18,893 nucleotides of DNA from Deltaproteobacteria bacterium (lineage in GTDB: Bacteria; Desulfobacterota; Desulfobulbia; Desulfobulbales; VMSU01). The notes below the pieces were generated by a model, which ran no database searches, was not told the origin of the DNA, and was given only the letters and a program-made list of their open reading frames with translations. The DNA lies in assembly GCA_021789795.1 (NCBI GenBank), contig JAJYJA010000028.1, forward strand, positions 1-18,893. The letters are read 5' to 3'. The position numbers and the translations under genes were made by a program. Positions 13,808-18,893 of the stretch are shown here, piece by piece (the first letter of the stretch is position 1; every line of letters starts with the position of its first letter).

Positions 13808-14754
13808 CCTCCTACCAGCCCCTAAGCTTCGACCGCCTCTCCACCTACTCCCTGTTCGAGCGGGAGAGCAAGGTTACGGCAGAGGACTTCGCCGCCCCGC
13901 CCGCCCCCGGCCTGACGGTAAGGGAATGGCTTAAAGGCCTGCCCAACCAGCTCCTGGGCCGCGACTTCCCCGAGCTGATCCGACGCCTGGCCGATTGCCA
14001 CCGCCACCTACGGCCCATCGTGGTGGGCTTGGGCGCCCATGTGATCAAGGTGGGGTTAAACCCGGTCTTGATCGAACTCATGGAGCGGGGGATCGTCAGC
14101 GCCCTGGCGCTCAACGGGGCCGGAATCGTGCATGACACCGAGCTCGCCATCGCCGGTCGCACCTCCGAGGATGTCGAGCAGGTGCTGGGCCGCGGGGCCT
14201 TCGGCGCCGCCCGCGAGACCGGAGAATTCATCAACCAGGCCATCAACCGGGGCCACGGGCTGGGGCTGGGGATCGGCGCGGCGGTGGGCCAGGCCCTGGT
14301 CGAGGGCGGTTTCCCCCATAACAGGCAAAGCCTGCTGGCCACGGCCCATCGACTAAAGGTGCCACTCACCGTGCACGTGGCCATCGGCACCGACATCATT
14401 CACCTCCACCCCTCCGCCAACGGGGCGGCCATCGGCGCCGGCAGCCACCTGGATTTCCGGCTCTTCTGCGGGGTGATCGCCGATCTCGAGGGGGGGGCCT
14501 ACCTCAACCTGGGCTCGGCGGTGCTGCTGCCGGAGGTATTTCTCAAGGCCCTGACCGTGGTCCGCAACCTGGGGCATGAGGTGCGGCGCTTCACCACCGC
14601 CAACTTCGACTTCATCCGCCACTACCGGCCCCTGACCAACGTGGTCAACCGGCCCACCGCCGACGGGGGCAAGGGCTACGCCATCACCGGCCATCACGAG
14701 CTGATGATCCCGCTCCTGGCCGCCTGTCTCCTCGACGAACTGGCGGCGGGATAA
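13804..14754 (+). CDS. Conserved uncharacterised protein coupled to gmhA
   Basis: A 316-residue soluble protein of unknown function. The chosen start is GTG at 13804, which overlaps the gmhA stop (GTGA); the frame stays open further upstream only as an out-of-frame shadow of gmhA. Glycine-rich, Rossmann-like segments look strongly constrained: PIVVGLGAHVIKVGLNP (71-87), ALNGAGIVHDTELAIAG (102-118), HVAIGTDIIHLHPS (191-204), LNLGSAVLLPEVFLKAL (234-250) and NFDFIRHYRPLTNVVNRP (267-284). The pattern reminds me of the NAD-dependent deoxyhypusine-synthase fold, but I cannot see that enzyme's catalytic lysine motif, so this is a fold-level guess. Translational coupling to gmhA suggests a role in sugar-nucleotide or envelope metabolism, which is inference. 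Confidence 0.85.
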   Translation: MTSYQPLSFDRLSTYSLFERESKVTAEDFAAPPAPGLTVREWLKGLPNQLLGRDFPELIRRLADCHRHLRPIVVGLGAHVIKVGLNPVLIELMERGIVSALALNGAGIVHDTELAIAGRTSEDVEQVLGRGAFGAARETGEFINQAINRGHGLGLGIGAAVGQALVEGGFPHNRQSLLATAHRLKVPLTVHVAIGTDIIHLHPSANGAAIGAGSHLDFRLFCGVIADLEGGAYLNLGSAVLLPEVFLKALTVVRNLGHEVRRFTTANFDFIRHYRPLTNVVNRPTADGGKGYAITGHHELMIPLLAACLLDELAAG

Positions 14755-14771
14755 CTATTTCGGAGGCGATC

Positions 14772-14996
14772 ATGCCGCTATACGACTACCTCTGCCGCCG
14801 GTGCGGCCACGAGTTTGAGCTGTTGGTCATGGGCAACGACCAACCATCCTGCCCCCAATGCCAAGGCGAGGATTTAGACAAACGGATGTCCGGGTTTTCG
14901 GTGCGCGGCGGCCAGGCCAAAACCAAGGCGGACGCCGGGGCCCCGGCCTCGAAATGCTCGGGCTGCGGCGGCGGCTCCTGCGCCTCCTGTCACTGA
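14772..14996 (+). CDS. FmdB-family zinc ribbon protein
   Basis: A 74-residue protein with the FmdB/CxxC_CxxC_SSSS regulatory-protein domain. MPLYDYLCRRCGHEFELL opens it, with CxxC at residues 8-11, and a second CPQC pair follows at about 27-30, giving a four-cysteine zinc site. A glycine- and cysteine-rich tail (CSGCGGGSCASCH) ends it, as often in this family. The name comes from a proposed regulator of formamidase; for most members the role is unknown. GGAGG lies 6 bases upstream of the ATG, and it follows the preceding gene by 17 bp in the gmhA operon. Confidence 0.9.
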   Translation: MPLYDYLCRRCGHEFELLVMGNDQPSCPQCQGEDLDKRMSGFSVRGGQAKTKADAGAPASKCSGCGGGSCASCH

Positions 14997-15002
14997 CCAG
15001 GC

Positions 15003-15038
15003 CCAGGAGGGGCCGGGAGGCCATAATTTCCCGCCTGG
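15003..15038 (+). terminator. Imperfect hairpin after fmdB-like gene
   Basis: CCAGG-A-GGG (15003-15011) can pair with CCC-G-CCTGG (15030-15038), an 8-bp stem with one mismatch and a loop of about 18 bases, just after the fmdB-like stop. No T-run follows. It may help end the gmhA operon transcript but is not a typical intrinsic terminator. Confidence 0.25.
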
Positions 15039-15135
15039 CCGCTATCCGGTTGTGAACCGCCCCGAAACCTGGTAACTTTGAGAAGGCTGCAAGTCATAAC
15101 CTCAAATAAGCCCTGACCACCCAAGGAACAACCCC

Positions 15136-16068
15136 ATGCAAAAGCATATCAAGATCGGCACCAGAAAGAGCCTGCTGGCCCTGGCGCAAAGTAACGGCAT
15201 CAAGGCCCAGATCGAGGCCCGCTACCCGGACGTGACCGTGGAACTGGTCAAGATCATGACCAAGGGCGACAAGATCCTGGACGTGCCGCTGGCCAAGGTG
15301 GGCGGCAAGGGCCTGTTCGTCAAGGAACTGGAGGAGGCGATGTTGAACCGCGAGGTCGATATCGCGGTGCACTCCATGAAGGACGTGCCGGCGGAGCTGC
15401 CGGACGAGCTGCATCTCGCCTTAATCACCAAGCGGGAAGACCCCCGGGACGCCTTTATCTCCAACAAGCACCAGGGCTTGTCGGCGCTGCCGCCCGGGGC
15501 CAAGGTCGGCACCAGCAGCCTGCGGCGGCGGGCGCAACTGGCCAAGATCAGACCAGACCTGACGATCGAGGACCTGCGGGGCAACCTCGACACCCGCCTG
15601 CGCAAACTGGACGAGGGCCAGTACGAGGCCATCATCCTGGCCGCCGCCGGCTTAAACCGCCTGGGGCTTAAGCGGGCCACCGCCTATTTCCCCGCCGCCG
15701 AGATGCTGCCGGCGGTGGGTCAGGGGGCGGTGGGGATCGAGATGCGCCGGGACGCCGTCCAGCTCTTGGCCGGCCTCTCCTTCCTCGACCACTGGCCGAC
15801 CAAGGTCACCGTCCAGGCGGAGCGGGCCTTCCTCCTGCGGCTGGAGGGCGGCTGCCAGGTACCTATCGCCGGCTTCTGCACCGTGACCGGCGAGGAGCTG
15901 ACCCTGACCGGCCTGGTGGCCTCGGTGGACGGCAAGGAGGTAATTACCAAAACCGCCTCCGGACCCGCCTCACAGCCGGAGGAGCTGGGCAAGCGGCTGG
16001 CCGAGGAACTGCTCGCCCTGGGCGGCAAGGCCATCCTGCAAGAGGTTTACGGCCAGGAAATCGCCTAG
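15136..16068 (+). CDS. hemC: Hydroxymethylbilane synthase (porphobilinogen deaminase)
   Basis: Polymerises four porphobilinogen units into hydroxymethylbilane in tetrapyrrole synthesis. The protein is 310 residues, standard length. Visible are KIGTRKSLLALAQ at the N-terminus, GGKGLFVKELEEAM, VHSMKDVP with catalytic Asp83, the arginine-rich GTSSLRRRAQL and EDLRGNLDTRLRKL, and LEGGCQVPI with Cys240, which carries the dipyrromethane cofactor. The start has AAGGAA about 9 bases upstream. The product feeds the HemD domain of the next gene, although a hairpin lies between them. Confidence 0.97.
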   Translation: MQKHIKIGTRKSLLALAQSNGIKAQIEARYPDVTVELVKIMTKGDKILDVPLAKVGGKGLFVKELEEAMLNREVDIAVHSMKDVPAELPDELHLALITKREDPRDAFISNKHQGLSALPPGAKVGTSSLRRRAQLAKIRPDLTIEDLRGNLDTRLRKLDEGQYEAIILAAAGLNRLGLKRATAYFPAAEMLPAVGQGAVGIEMRRDAVQLLAGLSFLDHWPTKVTVQAERAFLLRLEGGCQVPIAGFCTVTGEELTLTGLVASVDGKEVITKTASGPASQPEELGKRLAEELLALGGKAILQEVYGQEIA

Positions 16069-16122
16069 GAGAGTGGACGGACGGCCAGGCGGTCCCCAGT
16101 CATCAACCACAACCGCGCCTTC

Positions 16123-16155
16123 GCAGGCCGAATCCTCGCCCAGGGTTCGGCCTGC
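16123..16155 (+). terminator. Strong hairpin between hemC and cobA-hemD
   Basis: GCAGGCCGAA (16123-16132) and TTCGGCCTGC (16146-16155) pair perfectly. TCCT/AGGG continue the stem with one T-G wobble, making 14 bp around a 5-base loop, and TTGGTTTT follows. It ends 34 bases before the cobA-hemD start. It could be a partial terminator or attenuator lowering expression of the second gene, or a 3' stabiliser of hemC mRNA. Confidence 0.6.
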
Positions 16156-16189
16156 TTGGTTTTGACCGCGCAGACAAGGAAACGACATA

Positions 16190-17743
16190 GTGAAGGAAAG
16201 GAAAATCGGCAAGGTGTATCTGGTGGGGGCGGGGCCCGGCGATCCCGGCCTGATTACAGTCAAGGGCAAGGCGCTACTTGAGCGGGCGGAGGTGGTGGTC
16301 TACGACTACCTGGCGAGCAAGAAGCTGTTAATGCACGTGCCCGCCGAGGCGGAGCTGATCTACGTCGGCAAGCGGGGCGACGGGGTGCATGCCCAGAGCC
16401 AGGAGGCCATCAACCAGATCCTGGTGAAGCAGGCCCAGGCCGGCAAGACGGTGATCCGGCTCAAGGGCGGCGACCCCTTCATCTTCGGGCGGGGCGGGGA
16501 GGAGATCGAGGAGTTGGCCCAGCACGGCATCGGCTTTGAGATCGTCCCCGGGGTGACCGCCGCCAGCGCCGCCGCCACCTACGCCGGCATCCCCATCACC
16601 CACCGCCGTCACACCGCCACCGTGGCCTTTGTCACCGGCCACGAAGACCCCACCAAGCAGGACAGCGCCATCCACTGGGACAAACTGGCCACCGGGGTGG
16701 GCACCATCGTCTTCTACATGGGGATCAAGAACCTGCCCAACATCACCGAGCGCCTGATCCGCCACGGACGCGCCCCGGAGACGCCGGTGGCGGTGATCCG
16801 CTGGGCCTCCACCCCTGCCCACCGCACGGTGACCGGGACGCTCGCCAACATCGTCGAGGTGGTGAAAACGGCGGGGATACGGCCGCCGGCGGTGATCGTG
16901 GTGGGCGAGGTAGTGGCCCTGCGCGACACCATCAACTGGTTCGAGAAGCGGCCCCTGCTGGGCAAGCGGATCATGGTCACCCGCACCAGGGAGCAGGCCA
17001 GCGAGCTGATGACGCTCCTGGAGGAGCAGGGGGCGGACTGCGTCGAGTTCTCCACCATCGCCCTTGAGCCGCCGCCCAGTTGGCAGCCGCTCGATGACGC
17101 GGTGGATGCCCTGGCCGGCTTCGACTGGCTGCTCTTCACCAGCATCAACGCCATCCGCTTCTTCTTTAAGCGCCTTGGCGAGCGGCAACTAGACGCCCGG
17201 GCCCTGGCCGGGGTGAAGATCGCCGCGGTCGGCACCGCCACCGCCCAGGAGTTGAGCCACTACGGCCTCAAGGCCGACCTGATCCCGGAGCGGGAGTTCA
17301 CCGGCGAGGGCCTGGCCCAGGCCCTGATCGATCAGGGCCACGGGAGGGAACGCTTCCTGCTCCCCCGGGCACTCAAGGCCAACGAGGCCCTGGCCGGGCT
17401 GCTGACCCAGGCGGGCGGCCAGGTGACCATCGCCCCGGCCTATCAGAACGTCCGGCCCCAGGGCCGGGAGGAGGCCCTGCGCCAGGAGCTGCAAGATCAG
17501 GCCATCGACCTGGTGACCTTCACCAGCTCCTCCACCTTCACCAACTTCCTGCACATGCTAAACCCCAAGGACGACCAGGAGTTGCGGCAACTGCTCGCCG
17601 GGGTGCGCCTGGCCGCCATCGGGCCGGTGACCGCAAAGACCATCCGGGCCGCAGGCCTGGAGGTGGACGTGCAGCCCAAGTCCGACTACTCGATCCCGGC
17701 CCTGGTGGCGGCGATTGTCGAGAGTTATGCCAGGCAAGATTAG
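16190..17743 (+). CDS. cobA-hemD: Uroporphyrinogen-III C-methyltransferase / uroporphyrinogen-III synthase fusion
   Basis: Two-domain, 517-residue enzyme. Residues 8-250 are SAM-dependent uroporphyrinogen-III methyltransferase (SUMT), making precorrin-2 for sirohaem, cobalamin or the alternative haem route: VYLVGAGPGDPGLITVKG, then VIRLKGGDPFIFGRGGEE and PGVTAASAAATYAGIPITHR. Residues 262-510 are HemD, which cyclises hydroxymethylbilane: KRIMVTRTREQASELM, WLLFTSINAIRFFFKRL, FTSSSTFTNF and LAAIGPVTAKTI. No precorrin-2 dehydrogenase domain is present. The start is GTG at 16190 with AAGGAA about 8 bases upstream. This fusion is common in clostridia and Desulfobacterota. It stands after hemC but behind a strong hairpin, and its stop is 17 bp from that of convergent nadC. 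Confidence 0.95.
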   Translation: MKERKIGKVYLVGAGPGDPGLITVKGKALLERAEVVVYDYLASKKLLMHVPAEAELIYVGKRGDGVHAQSQEAINQILVKQAQAGKTVIRLKGGDPFIFGRGGEEIEELAQHGIGFEIVPGVTAASAAATYAGIPITHRRHTATVAFVTGHEDPTKQDSAIHWDKLATGVGTIVFYMGIKNLPNITERLIRHGRAPETPVAVIRWASTPAHRTVTGTLANIVEVVKTAGIRPPAVIVVGEVVALRDTINWFEKRPLLGKRIMVTRTREQASELMTLLEEQGADCVEFSTIALEPPPSWQPLDDAVDALAGFDWLLFTSINAIRFFFKRLGERQLDARALAGVKIAAVGTATAQELSHYGLKADLIPEREFTGEGLAQALIDQGHGRERFLLPRALKANEALAGLLTQAGGQVTIAPAYQNVRPQGREEALRQELQDQAIDLVTFTSSSTFTNFLHMLNPKDDQELRQLLAGVRLAAIGPVTAKTIRAAGLEVDVQPKSDYSIPALVAAIVESYARQD

Positions 17744-17760
17744 GGGCAAAAGGGGAGGGA

Positions 17761-18600
17761 TCAGCCGAGCAGCCGCATGCTGATGTCGCAACTGGGGGCG
17801 GAATGGGTCAGGGCGCCGATGGAGATGAGATCCACCCCGGTTTCGGCCACCTGCCGGACGTTATCCAGCCGGATCCCCCCCGAGGCCTCGAGCAGGGCCC
17901 GGCCCTGGCCCATCTCCACCGCCTGGCGCAGGGTGTGGCAGTCCATGTTGTCGAGCAGGATGATGTCCACCCCGCAGTCCAAGCACTCCCGCACCTGGAC
18001 CAGGGTGTCGGCCTCGACCTCGATGCGGAGGGTGTGCGGGATGGCGGCCCGCACCATCGACACCGCCCGGGCTATAGAGCCGGCGGCGGCCAGGTGGTTG
18101 TCCTTGATCATCACCCCGTCGCTTAGGCTGAACCGATGGTTGCGGCCCCCGCCCACCCGCACCGCGTACTTCTCCAGTGCCCTTAACCCGGGGGTGGTCT
18201 TGCGGGTATCGACTATGGCCACCGGCAAGGGTCGCACCTGCTCGACAAACCGATGGGTCAGGGTGGCGATACCGGCGAGCCTTTGCGCCAGGTTCAAGGC
18301 CACCCGTTCCGCCTTGAGCAGATCGAGCACCGGGCCCGCCAGGGTGAGCACGGTTTCGCCCGCAGCCACCGATCGACCGTCCTCCACCGCCGTGAAGCTG
18401 ATCGCGGGGTTGACCCGCACAAACACCTGCGCCGCCACCCGGGCCAGCCCCGCCGCGATCATCGCCTCCTGGGCCACGAATTCGGCACGGGCCATCTCGT
18501 GCGGCCCGAAGATGGCGGCGCTGGTCAGATCTCCCGGCGTCCCTAAGTCTTCCGCCAGGAAGGCGTCAATCGCGCCCCGCAAGAACAGCTCTTCCAGCAT
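17761..18600 (-). CDS. nadC: Nicotinate-nucleotide pyrophosphorylase (carboxylating)
   Basis: Converts quinolinate and PRPP to nicotinate mononucleotide, CO2 and PPi in de novo NAD synthesis. I start it at ATG 18600, giving 279 residues and the usual AEDLGTPGDLTS within the first 30. A GTG at 18648 would overlap the upstream gene and add 16 unlike-family residues. Motifs are complete: ERVALNLAQRLAGIAT, IVDTRKTTPGLRALEKYAVRVGGG (in two adjacent blocks), NHRFSLSDGVMIKDNHL, IEVEADTL, ILLDNMD and LEASGGI. The ribosome site is weak. It is convergent with cobA-hemD and follows the antigen-like gene by 29 bp. No nadA or nadB is in the window. Confidence 0.95.
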   Translation of the reverse strand: MLEELFLRGAIDAFLAEDLGTPGDLTSAAIFGPHEMARAEFVAQEAMIAAGLARVAAQVFVRVNPAISFTAVEDGRSVAAGETVLTLAGPVLDLLKAERVALNLAQRLAGIATLTHRFVEQVRPLPVAIVDTRKTTPGLRALEKYAVRVGGGRNHRFSLSDGVMIKDNHLAAAGSIARAVSMVRAAIPHTLRIEVEADTLVQVRECLDCGVDIILLDNMDCHTLRQAVEMGQGRALLEASGGIRLDNVRQVAETGVDLISIGALTHSAPSCDISMRLLG

Positions 18601-18629
18601 GACAACACGTGTTCCCGGCAGTGAACCGC

Positions 18630-18893
18630 CTATTTCTGGAGCTCCCACTGGCCGTTGCTGTTCCGGCAGGCGGTGGCCATGGTCTTCTCGGCCCGGCCGT
18701 CGATGGTGGTCAGAATCTCCGCCTGGCGGCAGTTGCGGCCGGTGTTATCCTGATAAGCCGGCTGGGGGGTGACCGCGTAGCGGTTGCCGTTGTCGGGGTT
18801 GACCCAACTGGTGGTCTGGCGGGAGGGGCCGGTCTCGTAGGCCTGGTTCAACTGCTGCTGATCGAACTTATCCATCTCGTTGCCGACCATGTA
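18630..18893 (-). CDS. Surface-antigen-like lipoprotein, C-terminal part only
   Basis: The frame is still open at the window edge, so only the last 87 codons or so are seen. The visible part resembles the C-terminal domain of 17-kDa surface-antigen/glycine-zipper outer-membrane proteins: a VGNEMDKFDQQQL link that normally follows the glycine zipper, TTSWVNPDNGNRYAVTPQPAY, NCRQAEILTTIDG and ACRNSNGQWELQK, with two cysteines and a tryptophan in typical spacing. The signal peptide, lipobox and glycine zipper would lie beyond the window, so the envelope location is inference. Its stop is 29 bp before the nadC start; a shared transcript is possible. Confidence 0.7.
   Translation of the reverse strand, partial: YMVGNEMDKFDQQQLNQAYETGPSRQTTSWVNPDNGNRYAVTPQPAYQDNTGRNCRQAEILTTIDGRAEKTMATACRNSNGQWELQK

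Noticed and set aside
16328..17188. 286-codon open frame antisense to cobA-hemD
   Set aside because: Gly/His/Val/Asp-rich shadow of a conserved two-domain enzyme, with no motif of its own.
18604..18613. AACACGTGTT palindrome just before nadC as an operator
   Set aside because: Only 10 bp, single copy, and too close to the start codon to link to a known NAD-pathway regulator site. Noted only.
1..18893. Mobile elements, CRISPR arrays, tRNA or rRNA genes
   Set aside because: I looked for transposase or integrase motifs, regular spaced repeats, and tRNA or rRNA landmarks and saw none. The gene content is housekeeping throughout.

Overview
The window is a GC-rich, densely packed bacterial chromosomal segment with housekeeping content. 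It has no rRNA, tRNA, CRISPR array, transposase or phage gene that I can see. The gene set suggests a Gram-negative, probably a Desulfobacterota member of the Desulfobulbales type: heptose (LPS) synthesis, a 17-kDa surface-antigen-like lipoprotein, SecDF, TatC, a CobA-HemD fusion and an FmdB zinc ribbon. That placement is inference from gene style, not a measured phylogeny.

Left part (1-3345, minus strand): rsfS (ribosome silencing factor), gpmI (cofactor-independent phosphoglycerate mutase) and thrC (threonine synthase, cut by the window edge) run as one co-directional block. A 319-bp divergent intergenic region with promoters in both directions separates it from a plus-strand operon (3665-8746): a fused secDF, a YkgJ-type cysteine-cluster protein, a divergent tatC, ppsR (regulator of PEP synthase/PPDK) and a small Nfu-type Fe-S scaffold.

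Middle (8871-11746): rlmH lies downstream of the most unusual gene here, a 595-residue protein with a complete phosphoacceptor (REC) domain fused in frame to the N-terminus of pyruvate kinase. The catalytic residues of both halves look intact, while the usual effector-binding loop of the kinase C-domain is altered. This suggests pyruvate kinase controlled by a two-component phosphorelay. A divergent gene of unknown function shares its upstream region, which holds direct repeats with a 10-bp period. PpsR, which controls the opposing PEP-forming enzyme, is encoded under 1 kb from the downstream end of this gene.

Right part: trmJ and a lone cyclic-nucleotide-binding-domain protein (minus) diverge from gmhA, an uncharacterised 316-residue protein coupled to gmhA, and an fmdB-type zinc ribbon (plus). 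The divergent spacer carries a good promoter, a 16-bp perfect palindrome and two phased A-tracts. Next come hemC and a cobA-hemD fusion (tetrapyrrole synthesis), separated by a strong hairpin. The window closes with nadC and the C-terminal part of a surface-antigen-like lipoprotein on the minus strand.

Many long open frames antisense to these genes are by-products of GC-rich codon use and are not annotated.
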